A stretch of 64,000 nucleotides of DNA from Todiramphus chloris collaris (Eukaryota > Chordata > Aves > Coraciiformes > Alcedinidae). A program made the position numbers and the translations under genes. This document shows positions 13,101-28,100 of the stretch, piece by piece; within the stretch, counting starts at the first letter, position 1, and the number at the start of each line of letters is the position of its first letter. The stretch covers positions 6,457,441 to 6,521,440 of the forward strand of contig JANVCC010000130.1 in NCBI GenBank assembly GCA_025345505.1, read 5' to 3'. Below the pieces are notes generated by a model. The model was not told where the DNA came from and did no database searches. It was given only the letters and a program-made list of their open reading frames with translations.

Positions 13101-16100
13101 TCTCAGCATCCCACTTTTCCAACAACTGATATCAACTTGGGATAAGTGATGGATTAAATCATCACTGCTTCTCTCACTGCATGAATTGGTTAGTTTCCTT
13201 TTCAGTGCACACAGTTTTGTACACCAGATCAACGAGGGTATTCCTTAAATAGAAGGAAATCTTAAAAAGAAAGAGAAGTGAGCACAAAGTAATGACTGTC
13301 TTTGAAATTAATAGGCTAGGAAGACGGCAGGAATGATATAAAACTCAGCAGCAAACAAAGTTGCCCCAGACCCTGAATACCTGTTGAACCTGCAAAATCA
13401 GAAAAAGAGAACTTTTATTGAAAAAAAAAAGATATGAAAAAGCTTAATTCATGGTCATGCAAAATATAACTCTAAAACACTAAAAAATAACTAATTATAT
13501 CAGAATCACCTCACTTTGATTTCAATATAATCACTATTTTTATGTTTAATTAAAAAAATTAAAAACACTATGAGAAATATAGTACATTTCTGCCTTGCAG
13601 GCAGCTTCAAAATACAAAACAATAACCAAAGAATTTTATTTGATCGCCTATTATGCCTATCTAAAATAATTATTTTCCAGAAGATTGAAATCAGGTGTTT
13701 AGTATATCTATGAAATATTTTCCTTCTGTAAAGTTAAGATTGAGAAAGTAGAATTTCAGTTTGGTTAGGATATTCTAAAACACTGAGGATATATTGTCAG
13801 TACTTGTATTTTCAGTTCCCAAATATGCATGCATTTCACAAATTACAGCAAAAATATTTTTATTTAAAGAAAACAAGCAAAAAATTAAACACAATAGCTG
13901 CTTCTCAGCAGTAGTATATTTTGCAGGTTTCAGTGTAAAGAGACAAATCTACCCATTTGATCTAGAAGTTTATTAAAAGAAGAGTAAAATAATGGAAGAA
14001 AAACTCATGAAATGATGAAGTTTTGAAAGAGCTGCTCTCATTTAACCTCAGCCTTCACCTGAAAGCTAACAGTGCTCTCTCAGACTGACCAGAACCCAGA
14101 CAAAACCACTCACAAACTTTAAACATATTTTGGAATTCTTCAGTAATGAAATCCCTAGAAATAACACAGCTTTTTGAAAAACCTCAAAACAATAACTACC
14201 ATGTGATCAAAACCCATAAAACAATAACTACCATATGAGGTGACCAACAGTGGAATACAGAATCAGATTAGCAAAAAGAATCTGAAAACTGCAGTGCCTT
14301 TTACTGCCAAAGGTACTGTCGTTTATCCTGTAAACTGTTTCAGATTTACCATTAACAGTAGATTGGCAAAAAGACTGCAAACACTCTAGATGAAATATTT
14401 AAGACACACACATTACTAAAATTAAAAAAAAAAGTACTGTACCATAGAGGTGTATGCACGTTGACACAAATCAGGGTGACATCTTAGCAACTATCCTGAG
14501 TAGTGTTCAGCATTCAAAACAATTGGAGCCCTAAAGTAAAGCTACTAGAGAAATGCAGAACACAAGGATTTGAGGACAGGTGTTGTTTGCAAGTGTCTGT
14601 CTGTTTGTTTGGTTTGGGTTTTGGTTGGTTGGTTGGTTGGTTTGTTTGGCTGGGTTTTGTTTGTTTTGGGTTTTGTTGTTTGGGGGCTTTTTCCTCCAAA
14701 CTTTTTAACTCCTACAGCAATTATTTAGGATCATATATTCAATACTGTGGAGAAATTTCTTCTAAATCAAGTTTTTTTAAAAGGAAGCACACAGGTAATA
14801 TTAAAATATATACTTATACTGGAAAATAAAAATCTAAAATAAATTGACCACTAAGAATTACTACATAAAAATACAAGAATAGACTACATTACAATATAAA
14901 ATCCCAGACAGCAGTACCTCTTACACCTGCACTGAGATTTTAAGTTAAACAAATGTCGTAAGTAAAATTCAAGAAAAATAATTCAGTTGAAAAAAATCAA
15001 GGAGGTAAGTGAAACCAAAGCACTCACTGAACACTCTTAATCAGAAATAAATGGTTTAAGACCCATTTTAAAGGAAAGATTTACACTGGAAAAAAAAAAA
15101 ATTAAGACTTCTAGCTCTGAAGAATTCAGGTGGGCCTTGAGTCCATTCATGGAGAGCATTCACCTAAATCTGATTAAGCTCCTTTTCATTCTGATAAAAA
15201 GACAGCCATAGTGAAGTTTATTAAATTAAAAAAAAAAAAAGTAATATAGATCAATTTTGATGAATCTGAAGTAATGGAAAAATAAGACACTGAAGTCAGG
15301 GTTATTTTAAGCTTGTTACATAATGACATAGAAATGTATAGCTACAGCTATCCACAGATATTTGAGAGGTGAAAGAAATTTTCCACAATACGTTGTTACA
15401 AGCTGTCTTTTATATTAAAAATTAGAGATATATTTAGAATGCTTATTAGTGCAACTAATTTTTTTGATTTTTATTAGAATGTACTTTTTCCTTTGGTTTT
15501 ATAAAACAGGTCAAACAAACTAATGGAACCCTTAAAATCTTCAGCTTCTAGGATACTACATTGTCCAATTTATGACCTATCACTGTTTTTCTCTTTCCTT
15601 GCTGTTCTCCTCACAGCCTTTCACCTGTACACGCTGACGGTCTTGTTATGGTGGGCTCTTGTGGAAAAGAACTGCCACCAGAGTAAGAAACTGTTTGTAC
15701 CTTCTTCCCAACTTTTCCCACCCTTTTCATTGTAGCTCTTCTTTTAAGTTCGGGAACCAAAAAATGTTCATGCACAGACCTTAATAAGCAACTAGCAATG
15801 CAGTCCCTGCCCTGACGAACAGATGCTCCAATCAACCCTAAAGGCACCAAAATCAGTGACAGCCACTAAGGGGTTTGAGCAGGTCCTAATGAAGACAATG
15901 TAGTTTGCCTGGGAAAAACACTATTGAGGAATCCACAGCTGTACCTCAGAGGATGCACTGTCTGTGACCTTAGCTTCCTTTATGCTTCCCAGCCTGGTAC
16001 CAGGGAGAGTTTCCTCTTTCCTCTCCTTTTGATTTTATTCTTCCCGAAAAGAAGCTTTCACCATTCGACTGAATGTACGCTATCAGCTACAGACCCTGCT

Positions 16101-19100
16101 AATAAATCTTCAAAGCACATGAATTTGTTTCAACGTCCTTTTTACAATACTATCTTGACTGGTGGATCAAGATATGAAAAGCTATTTAATTATTTAAAAC
16201 CATCACCACAATATAATTACTATGTAGTAAAAAACAGGATATAATCCAAAAATCTCATGTCATAGTTAGACAAGAGATATTTTCAAACTGAATAGCATTT
16301 GACAGTATTTGAACTTAGGAGTTCAAATACAAGGTAGTTGGAGGATTTGTTGCAAAAAATCCATCATGGATTTTGTACAGCACAGGAATGTATTGGCTCA
16401 AAAAATCCGTATTACAAAAATACCTTGAAGATACTGAAAATGCAAATGAGAAGGCAGAATACTTTTGAGAACTTGCAACTGTTCTGCTTTGCCTTTACAC
16501 GTAGCCTTACAACAGATAGCATCTCAGTCATTTGCTTTGTGCAAGTAATATCAGTACTTTGTTGGCCACTCACAACACAAAAAAAACTTTTAGTACTCAC
16601 CTGAAGAGTGTCAAAATAGAGGTGATTCCAAACAAATTTAAGCTTTCATCATCATATAATAATTCTGCTTTGTTCTGGGTAGGAGGACTGACAGCTTCTT
16701 CATCCAGAAGAACTAGTAAGATCTTTATGGTATCTCTGCCACAGTACGCAGTGCCATGATTTATGGAATGCAATTTGGGCTGAAAGAAAATAAAATTAAA
16801 ATGAATATGCACAGGAAAGGTCAACAAGTCGGACCAGTAGCTCACTTCCAAAAGCAACCCATATCAGCACAAGGTGTGAGACTCCCCTCCCTTCCCCTTC
16901 ATAGTAAGCCTTTATGGGGAACCTGTCCATGGGGAAGTTTCTTACTCATCCCAAGCAATTAGTAGATTTTAGAGCAGTGCCAGCTGGAGGCACAAACTAA
17001 GGAGCAAGCCACACAAATAAATATACAAATCTGTGATGAAGCCATACATGAAATTAACATACTATTTTCTCACAAACAATTGGAATGCTATGGGGTACAC
17101 AAAGACATCCTGGTGAAGTCAAACTCCTCTGAGTCTGCTAAAGCAATTGGTTAAAAGTGAGATTTCCATCAAAATCTGACAACAGAGGTACTTGGCACAA
17201 TCTCCTGTTTGAAACAGGATGAATTCCTCACAATTTTCCACAAGAATAAAGAATTCCTTAAAGAAAATAATCCACATCTGGAAGTGCTCAATACTACAGT
17301 CAGCAGTACAGATGTAGAACTCCATAGCCACTATGGGACTGCAAGAATTGCAAGTTTGCTATATTTTTTCTTTAAAAGTACTAGGAGTTCCATAGAGGAA
17401 ATTTAGTGCTCAATACACAGTAGTAAATTTTAACAGCTAGAAGCTTTATTTACCAATACACAGAAACACTGAATAGCCTGACTTTGTTCAGAAGGACAGG
17501 ACAAGCAATGAACTACATTTATCTAATCAGTTAACTGCCTTTAAACACATTCTTGAAAAGATCAAATTCTGTCTCTCTCTCTATTTGATTACATCAATTA
17601 GTGTATGTAGTTTTCAAGAAACCATGGCAACACATGTCAGTCAGTTACTAGAAGTTATAATCAATAGCTAGAAATAGCAATTACAGAAATGGCTGTTACA
17701 TGGCTTTACAGAATTTGCCTCTTTCAGTACTATTTAATTTCCTCAAAATTTATTCTAAGCCTCTTCAGTCATTACATCACTACATCATAGATTTTTATAA
17801 AATGTCATGTGTGTCACAGTAAATTTGTCTTAATCAGAAATTTGGCATCATTTTGACTGATTATACAACAGAAAAAAAATAAAAGTCTTCAGGTTATAAC
17901 ATAACCTCCTAACTGCTAAAACATGACCTCCAGAAATCTCACGTACTACAACAGTGACCTGGTGTACTAACCACGGACTAAAACCCTATTATCCAAGGCA
18001 CAATAAGAACTTTAGGCAAGACAACTATCCCTACTGTAAAAGTCATACTAGGTAAGCTTAAAATCATGATTCAAATTAGTTTTCAAGAGAAGAGTTGTTT
18101 GGTCTTTCAAGTGTAGCGACTATTAGCTACTTCAGACTATTCTGGTTAGTTACACAAACATCAGCCAGATTCCATTTACAGTAGTATTTTTCCCAAGAAG
18201 AAATTAATCATAATTCCTATTAGTCACTCATGCAGGCTTCAACACAAAGTATTGCTTCTTGCTGCATAAAGTAATAACTTTTCCTAGAGCTCTAGATACT
18301 TATAAAACAGTTTTTCTCAGGAAAACTGAGCAATGATGGAAGAAAACTACCACTGCCAGAAGAAAAACAAATATTTTTTCTAACAGTCTTTTCAGGTACT
18401 TTCTATAAGGAAGCAGCCTCCCCAAGAGCTACTGAAGGCATCATTTTCAGCTTTATACTTCAGATCATATTTTAAATTTGAGCTCAAGGAAATAATTCAA
18501 TCTCGTATGATTCCTAACAACATCACGATACAATCATCTTTGCTATCTTTTGCCTCAGTAGGGATACTGGTAAACCTTTCTACATAGACATTAAACTATG
18601 GACTTGATCTATGTGGAAGAAGAGATGTGAATGATTTTGGAAAAGCAATTTTTTCATTAATTTCTCTGAAGAATTAAGCTTTATTAAAATAGTTTTACCT
18701 GGCTTATAATGATCTAAGTTTTTTTAAAATTTTATCAGTAGTATTAGTAGATAAAAAGACAAACTGATAACAGTGATCAATTTTTCAGATAGGGAAAAGA
18801 AAGAAATATAGAGGTAAGCAAAGGAAACATGGAAAATCAGCTAGACCCTAGTGGCTAGTTAAGCTGATTTAAATGTGTGTTTTGACTGAGTAGTTGGAGT
18901 ATGTGGAAACACACTTAAACCAGCTTAACAAGCCATTAAGGTCTGAAGGGTTTCAGGTCTCATAGAAAAGAAAAAGGATATTGGAATGCTGATTAAAGTT
19001 TATCAAAAATCTTATATTACCATGGGATAATTCCAATTATTTCACAAAACAAAGCATTATAACAAGGTACACACATTCAAAACGTCTATAAGTTTTAAAA

Positions 19101-22100
19101 AGCTTTCTAGACAAAAAAAACCAAAACCCCATGACATTAGATATTGATGTATTAACGAAATAAAATACAGTATTTCAAGCTGATTGATGTTTTCATCATG
19201 AAAAAGAAAATAATAATAACCTGAGTAAATCCAAATAGAAAGCCTGTATTCTGCTCTCCACTCCTAACTTGAAGAACTTTAAATATCCTGATTTCTTCCA
19301 CAAAATCATTAATAGTCTCATTAGTGTATTGAAACACTAAAAGAGGAAAACGTACACATTCATTGCTCAAGTTTTTATTTTTATTCCACTTCTACTCCAT
19401 ATTTCACCATGTTTTGGACTTCTTTCACATTTAACCTTATTTTGAATGCCATACTCTTAAAAATACTTGCTGCTGAGACAATTAAAACAACTTTGAGGTA
19501 AGAAGTTTAGTTTAAGTAAATCATCTTCCTGAAATCTACACAGTAATCCTCAAGTACAAGTCTTTCAACAAGTTTAAAACCACAGTGTAGAGGAAATGAC
19601 AATGCTCTGTATTGTTACGAAAAGATAATTCTCTATATAGAGTCCTTTAAAAAATTAAAAAGAAACATAACAGGTGAAGACATTTGCTTTCCTGTAAAGC
19701 TAAATAGTAAAAAGAACAAAAGAAGTCCCATTACCCGTGCTGGACTGACTCCAGTAGAGCTGGCAGTCAAGACTTCATGTTGTGAATCGATAATATTTTT
19801 AATCTTCAAATCCAAATCTTGTACAACTTCCTCTATTGCCTGACAGAAAGGATCCCCATTGCTTCGGCCTTTTATCAAATGCATCTTCACTGTTGACAGA
19901 ATTCGCCCCCCTGCAATTCTGAAAATAGGCACAGGGTCATCTCCACATTAATCTTGGCAGCACTTTAGTATACCTATTAGTGTTGAACATAGCCAGTCTT
20001 CACAGTTAATCAAAACTCTTCAGAGAACAGCTTTGATCTTTTAAATCAAACAGCAGTGCAGAAGTATTGTTCAACATAATAGTTTGCTAAAAAAAAAATA
20101 AATTTATAAGCAAAAGTAATGAATTCAGCATTTAGTAATACTCTGAGCTGCAAAACAAAACTAACTTCTCCAGAAAAGTTTAAAGAAAAGTACTTTCTTT
20201 AAACCTATGGTTACTGTTTTGCTCATAAGCTGTTAAGTGTAAACAAAATGTTTCTCTGGAACATGCATTCCAATTTAACAGTCTTCTGTGCTTCATCAAA
20301 GTGCTTCAAAATATAGATAGTAATTAGACTAGATGAGCATTGGTCTTTGCCATAAAGGCACATTAATCCCTTTTGTCATCAACTAGAAATAATGTCTACA
20401 GAAAAACAACTTAGTAGTTTAGTTATGAAATACCCATGAAGTTTGACATAAAAAAAATAAATAATTGAATATGATTGATATAGGGGCTTTATTGCAACTC
20501 TTCTTATAGAAGGATAAGAAAACCTGTGTTTAGACTGTTAATTTCATTTTGTGGTCCTGTATCCTGAACAATGTACATTGCCTGTATTTTAAGAGTACTT
20601 TCACAATCACTTGTGGATTAGAACTACCAGATCTTTCCTCACTGAAGCTCTTAAGTGATTAACAGTTGCAGTTGTACAGACGGTACTCCAATAGGCAGTA
20701 CTGAGAGAACTACACCATGTCTTGCTCCCTCAGACTTGCAAGATCCACATACTCTATAAAAATGGAAATATAACATGCTGCCAGGTTAAATAAAAAAAAA
20801 AAAAAGAAAAAACCCAAAACACACACACAAAAAAAAAACCACCAAAAAAAAAAAACCCCAAACAAACCACAACACAAAAAAAAAGTCCCACAAAAAGAAC
20901 ACAAACAAAATCAAATCTTTTTGATCAAATCAAATCAAAAATTTTGTATCTAAAAAGTGGCTACAAGGACTGAGACTCTTGTAACAGCACACCTTGTTTT
21001 ACTCAGACCTGGTGAATGAGAAGCAGTTACAAATGCAAGAATGCCACTGAGCATTTGATAAGTTCATCTTACCACTCAGGCTGAAAATGCTGCTCAAAAT
21101 CAATAAGATAAAAAAATAACACAAAGCTTATCTTATAATGTGAATGAGCATAGACTGAGCACAAGAATGGAAAAATCCAAGTGTCAGGAGTGAATTGCTT
21201 ATTTTGCAAGTGTAATGTGTGGTGAGGAGGTGCAAAAGCCATATGGAGGTTGCTAGTCATGAGGCACTGTTATGAACTATGACTGTGAACCACCTTAAGT
21301 AAAGATCTGTGATTCCCTAAGAAATAACCTCAGAGATGATCAAAAATTATACCAAGACAGCAAATGTATCTTGATGACTAATACAGATTTAGTGAATGAC
21401 AGAATAAACCCCTTGAGTTAAAAGCTTAAGTTTGCCCAGTATCTACACAAAACATTGAGTGAAAGAGTGTATGTTTTACTATTGCTTGAGTTTGGGCAAA
21501 TAAAGCATTACAAGAAACACCTTTCATGCATCATAATGCACCTCTTCCCAAGAGCTTTTTGAAGTTGCATGCTGTTTGGAAGCTTTATCATCAATTCTCC
21601 ACTCTTCTTAGAATACAAACCCATTGTCCAAACTAACAAAGTTGATAATAATCAAGATATCCCTCACTCCATCGAGCAACAATTTATGTTTAACATCAAA
21701 TGTATACATAAGGACTTAATTATTTCCCTGTAGTAGCTTGTCTTCCATTTCATTCCCTTTCTGCTATCTTCCTCAATCTTTTCAGAATGTAGTAGCCTAT
21801 GTTTTATTTTTATCTCTTATTCCTTCCCCTCTTACTTCATGTATGGAATTATTTTCACCTTTGAATGCCAGCTGATAACACATATAAGAATAAAGAAAGA
21901 AATCAAAACAAGAAGTGCAAAGAACCCATTCTCTAAAAATAAAATAAAATAAAAAAAAATAATAATAAATAAATCAAAACCAAACAATGATTCCTAGAAA
22001 AAATAAGTAGAACTCTGTGTTCAGAAAATGCTTTCAGATGAAATTAGAGATTAGGACAGCACTTAAAAGTATCAAACATTTTCCCTGTTCTTACAAGGCA

Positions 22101-25100
22101 CTTATTTATTGCCAGTGTTGGAGACAAGATGCTGTGCTTATGGACCCTTATTTTGAAGTTGTAAAATAGCATTTCATATCCTTAAAGTAACAGATCCTCT
22201 GCAGTGACAGTAGTGACTCAAAATTAAATGAAAGCAAGGAATAACCCTCCAGCCTTCCCATCACAGTGTTTTTGACCAAAAAAAAAACCCCAAAAAACAA
22301 AAATAATAATAATAATAAAAAAAAACCCAATGAATCTAGACATGCCTGTGATGCTAAGTTCAGTTCTGAGACTGATTTCCTGCCAGATTTTTTTTTTTTT
22401 TTTTTTTTAAGTTTTATAAAGCCTAAATATAATGTCAGGCAAAAGTAGCAAAAGCAACAGAAACAATTCTGCTCATTCTGAACTGCTCTAAGAAGTGCTC
22501 CTTTGCAGTCAATCTATTTCATGATCTATTGTAGTAACCCATCCTCCTTTTCCAATTACCCTACAGTTTCTTTCTCTAGACTTTAAGAAACACTAGCTAC
22601 TTTCCTGTGACATCTAATAATTGTCTAGGCTGGTCAACCCTTAAAAAAATCTTGCTTTAACAGCAGAGTTACTGAAGTTCTACCTCCACCCCAAGAATTA
22701 GATTTATAGCCCAAACCAAAGCAGAAACACATCATGATGAGTCTCTCTAGCTTCAACACTAATAGTTTTGATTTAGCTATACCATGGACTGTACAAAATG
22801 ACTCCATATTTATCCACACACCCTGAACTCTTGAGCTGCTATGGCATTGACAACAGAATTTTCAGATACATTATGATGTTGCAAATCACAGCTCTGCCAA
22901 AAATCCAAAGCAATGGCTTTATTACTCCAGTTGACATAGCCAAGAGTGACATGACTAATTTTTCAACTTCCTCTATGCTTAGTGGATTCCTCCATGCTCC
23001 TATCTACTTACCTTGTAAATTGAAATGTATATTTTGTACATACTTAATTCTGAATATGAATTTTATAATTCTAGTTGTGAGAATGTCCATCGAATGAAAC
23101 TCTGTCATAAGTGGGCAGAGCTAGATAAGAATAGAAATGGAATCAGAGGAAAACTATTTTGTTTACATTATTTCCTGATAAACTACAGGGAGGGAACTGG
23201 GACAGAGACCTTGCTCATTTTGCTTATTCAGGCTGAACAAAACTCCTGTAAGTTACTTAGAAATCCTGAAGTTAAATTCAAACTTTTTTTTTTTTACTTT
23301 CTTCCAATATTGACACACAATTCTCAGCTGTAACTTTTACAAATTAAAAATTATTCAATTCACATTACATTTGCAGGCTTGGTTAAACAGAAAAACTTCT
23401 GCTTTGCAGAAATTAAAGCACAATGTATGTACTTAACCAGAAGAAAAGTCGCCATGTGAAGTCTCTGAACAGAGGTCAAGAACCATCCAGATCTTAGAAA
23501 GGATAGTAAAAAAAAGAATAAAGAAAAAAAAGTAGCTGGTATACCTCTTCTCCAAAAAACACAATTCGGTCTAACCACAAGAGAATGAAAAGTTCAAGGG
23601 GAAGAAGAAAAAATAAAATCATCTAGTGCAAGTTGTCAAAAGGTAAGAAGAGATCACTGCTGAAGAAAAGTTCTCTCAGAGATTCATACAGGAACTGTAG
23701 CCAAGTTGCCTGATGCTTCTTGCCAAGCGGCTTTATTTCCCTCAGCCCTAAATTGACACTTTCCAAAATAATATCCTCAAATGAGAAAAATACTGTGCTG
23801 AACCTACAACTCCAAAATAAACAAACAGGTGAAGTTCTTCACTGAAATTATCTTTGCAGGCCAAGTTTAGTCTTTTCTGTCTACAGATAACTTGAGCTTA
23901 TCTACATCATTATAATTTCCACACATTTCCATACATTCACATGTATGTATTCTGGAAGAAAAGGTAGTATTATACATGTAGCAGTGGGCATCAGTTAATT
24001 AAGATAATCATGCCCTTAATTTAAATGCCATGCTCTATACATGACTTGGTTCCCTTATAGCTTTTCACTGAGAAAAACAAAACAAAACCTGTGATAAAAA
24101 CATTTAATATGTTTATTTTTTTGTCTCTACTACCCAATGCCAGCTAAGGATATTTGCTATTAGAAGTAAAGTTCATTTAATCTCTTTTTCTCCCCATATT
24201 CCTTCTTTTCCAGGAAAGAGTTCCAGTCCCACATCAGATATACACAGTACTAACTGGAGCAAAGCAAAGGAAAAGTTTATTCATACTTCAGCTAGAATTT
24301 ATAAACAGGCCAAGACAAAAATGCTGATCTAATGTGTGTGGAGTAGTAGTGAAACACTGTGCCATAGTTTATGCCACTGTACACTAGGATATGATATACT
24401 AAAATAATTTATGTCGTTTATTAGTCTTTAATGTATTTATAAGGTATTGAATCCACCTCATTTGTGCTATTTCATTATTATTTCAAAGCTTACTACAAAA
24501 AGCCCTAACCAATTGCATCTAGCAGTTTCAAAACTACAAGATGAAACTATAAATTAATTCAATAACATAATAGTTCTACTTAAAGCAATCAAATAAGTTA
24601 CCTGAGCAACTGTGGACCATCTAGTAGGACTTCATTGCTAGCAAGGTTTAAAAAGATAAACCAAAAGTATTCAGACAAAAGGAAAGTGTGGTAAAAATGT
24701 AATTTGGGGTTTTGTGTGTGGTGCTTTTTCCTTTGTTCTTGTTTTTTAAGGGCTTGGGGGGTGGGGAGGAAGACAAGGTTGTTGTTTTGGTTTTTAATGA
24801 ACGCATACCCTATGCCAGATTGCTCTTATAGTACTCTTTTATAGATTTATATTATGTAGAAAAGTAGTTGACCTTAAATGAACTTTAAATTACCTGGCAT
24901 TGTACTAAATAAAATGTTTATATGAATGGAATAAGGCTGAAAACTGTACCCACTTTGCAGCTCCTAACAGCTAAAAAGGTAGCAAAAGTTTGTTTTGAAT
25001 ATGGAGCTGTATGGGCAAGGTTATCTATCATCAGAAAATTTTTACAGCAGAATTTAAGAATTTTAGTTCTTAATTCTGAAAGAGGAGCAAGAAACCTAAC

Positions 25101-28100
25101 TGAATTCAAGAATGACCTTGATATAGCAAGAAAAGCAATGTCATCTGTCTACAGCAACAGAGAACTGGAGACACCTTGTCCCTCTCCAGTCAGTGTGCCT
25201 GTTAACAAGTTTCTCTGATGTTTCATTCGGATGGTAAGCTGCTGACATGAAATATTCTAGGGTCAAGTCCTTCAGTGTCACATCCCTAGTCTTCCAAATT
25301 ATATTTAAGGAAGACTCTTATTAAATCCATTTAGCAGTAATATCTGTCATTTGCCAATATGACAGATGTAAAATAGCAATTTTTTCAAAACACTAATAAT
25401 ATGATTTTCTGTTCAGAGTCACGTACAAGAAAATTTCTGTGTCCAAAACTTCAAGTAGTAACCCGCTGCTATCTTTATCTAGGATAGAAAAGACCAAAGA
25501 AAATCCATCAGAGTAATTATAAATGCCAAAAAAAACCACCCCGGATTCCTAGAAGCAACGACACATCTGTCAGTACAGTGGTGATCTTCCACTGAGTGGA
25601 CTTGGCAATGTCCAAATGGGATCATCAGAATGTCTGTCCGGTACCCCATAGTAAATCCATAGTAAAAGGGATCTAGAACCAAACACCTTTTCCCTTCTTT
25701 GATGGCCTGCACTAGTTCTCATTTGTTTCAGAAGCTGGGTCCAACAAACACTACTGTCTTCCATTACACAATCTCGATTTATGCTCTTACTTCCTATCCA
25801 CAAAAGCCAGGACTGCTGTTTGAGTGAGTGAGGGGAAAGCATGTGATCACACAACTAAAGACTATGTTCAGGTGCATTTCATCTCACCTGTCTTGTAGGC
25901 AGAGAAAAACAGATGTCTGCATGAAGATGAAAATGAAACACATGCTAAAATTGTCTTACTTGCATTAGTGCTTCTAAAGAGTTAAAAAAATAGTACAAAG
26001 TAAAACTCTGTTTGTTAACCAGGTGTTCTATAAATCATCTTTTGTCACTGGTTGCTTCTACTGTAAATATTCTCAGATCATGTGCCTGCTTGAACCCTTT
26101 TGCCATCTGTGTCCCAGTCCTATATAGTCCTATCTCATTTTCCTTATCAAACCATCTTTTCTTAGGTTGAGGTAACTAATGTATAAGCAACTAATTGCAT
26201 GCATTGTCTTATTTTGCTCCTGCTGAAATTACGACATAACAAGCTCCTCTCTTTACCTAAAATCTAAACACCACTAAGACCTCCTCTTACATAACAGAGG
26301 CCTTAGTGTGCCAAGTTAATATGATGCAGAATCATTTTTATTTCTTTTCTGGAAGCACATCTATTTGTGGAAAAGACTAAAGCAGCATAAGAAAAAAAAA
26401 AAGTTGAGGATATGGACAATATTCAAAACCTGATAAAAAGCAGAACAGACTCCTGAGGCCTATTCCATGAACAGAAAATAATATCAAAATTCTATTATAC
26501 TAAGGTCAAGGTTTTTATTCATTAAATTTCATCTTTTCCAACTGAGGTGAAAAAACAGATAACAAATATACAGCTATCTAACTTAGTTTTTTGGGAACAA
26601 GTGTCTTAACATAGATTACAGCTCACGGGATGGAAGGGGATCACAGCCTTTTTCTTTGTTATTCATTTAGGAACCTCTTTTAGAACTTGATAAGAACTGA
26701 ACAGTTATCCGTTTATTTATTTTTTTAATTTAGAACTACACAAAGAAAGTAGCCATCTAATTCTATCCTCAAATACAAAAAGTGGGATGTCAAGTAGAGC
26801 ATCATCTACCTGGGTAGAAGAGCAGGACAAAATTTACCTAAGAAACTAAAAAAACCAAATGGTCTTAGTAGAGCAATAAATGTGCCTTTAAAGCAAACAG
26901 TGTTTTTTCTAATAATTTAAATTTATGCATATAACATAAATATGAATTGCTAAGTCTTTTAGATTTGAAAATTTCAACAATTGTATAAGTGAACTTATCT
27001 AGATTTTAAATATCTCTGTAAAAGAAAAAGGTAGCTATGTCAAAACACTCATAGTACTCAAAAATTCCACCTCAAACAATGGACACATGAATTATTACTC
27101 CAATATTTTAACCTCATAGAACTAAATATTAGGTGAAAACCCTATCTGAGGCCCTTGAGAGGTTTACAGTTTTAGATCTACAATAAAAACACAGCAAAAA
27201 AAGAAACCTGTTGCTAAGTATTTTTCCATGTTGCTACTGACACTTTTGCTGTATTGACAAAAATTTCTATCTTTTAGCTTGGTGGAAGAAAGCAGAGTGA
27301 CTCTTTACTCAGGAAGTGCCACCATATAAAAGATCTTGTACCTTCCCAAGAACTTATTGCAAAAAATGAAGTTGATATTCCACCAATGTCTGCTCTCACC
27401 AAGATTAATTTTGGATGTTCTACATACAAAGCAATGCTCCTCAAGTCCCATGACGAAGCTACTATAAAACTAAACAAGTATTATTCTTAAAATAAGATTC
27501 TTGATGAGCAGCCATGTGCATTCCATAGTACAATTCCATTGTCTCACCATAACATATCCAACTTAATAGTTTCCTTTAGACATAATCACTTTCTGCAATT
27601 TACTGAAAAGTGTTAAGATTGGCATTATGGGCAGAGAGCTGTCAGACTGCTTCTCAAATCTGGATTAATGGGAAGCCATGGAAATAGATGGACTAGACGT
27701 TTGATACCTCTATGATGGTATAAGCGTAAGACTTATCAATCCAATGCCAATATAAAAGTGCCAGATGACCACAGCCTCCATGTCTTCTTTTTAAGTAAGG
27801 GACTATACTTGAATTTGAATATCTAGGACACAATGGTCAGTGCATTCTCCAGCACCAGCTTAAATTAGGAAGGAAAGAGGCAGGAAATTACAACAATCAC
27901 AGTTAAATGCAGTTCCATACAATTGGAGCACTTAAGATATCACACTTCAATTGTGATGTCTTAAGCCAGAGTTACCCTCAAAGATTGTCTTTTTCAACCA
28001 AAGTTTTCTATTTTCATGCAAATCCAACTTAAACCACAATATATATTTTTTTCCATTATTTACACCTAAATATATTTTAAAGCATTCTCAACATGAAGTT

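Larger units (their letters stand above)
12283..16600 (-). other. PARPBP intron 8
   Basis: This 4.3-kb intron holds the unassigned open segment at 12948-13260, the 32-bp duplication at 14186 and the G/T tract at 14600. I see nothing else. Confidence 0.85.

Noticed and set aside
14503-14829. 108-codon + frame and its - strand shadow
   Set aside because: The middle is translated (GGTT)n/(TTTG)n simple sequence; not a gene.
15523-16244. Short + and - frames of 70-106 codons in PARPBP intron 8
   Set aside because: No similarity to known proteins, no splice context, composition of ordinary intron.
25479-25854. Two overlapping - strand frames (77 and 94 codons) in PARPBP intron 6
   Set aside because: No family recognised, frames overlap each other, and human PARPBP has no counterpart between exons 6 and 7. 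A degraded repeat is possible but could not be shown.
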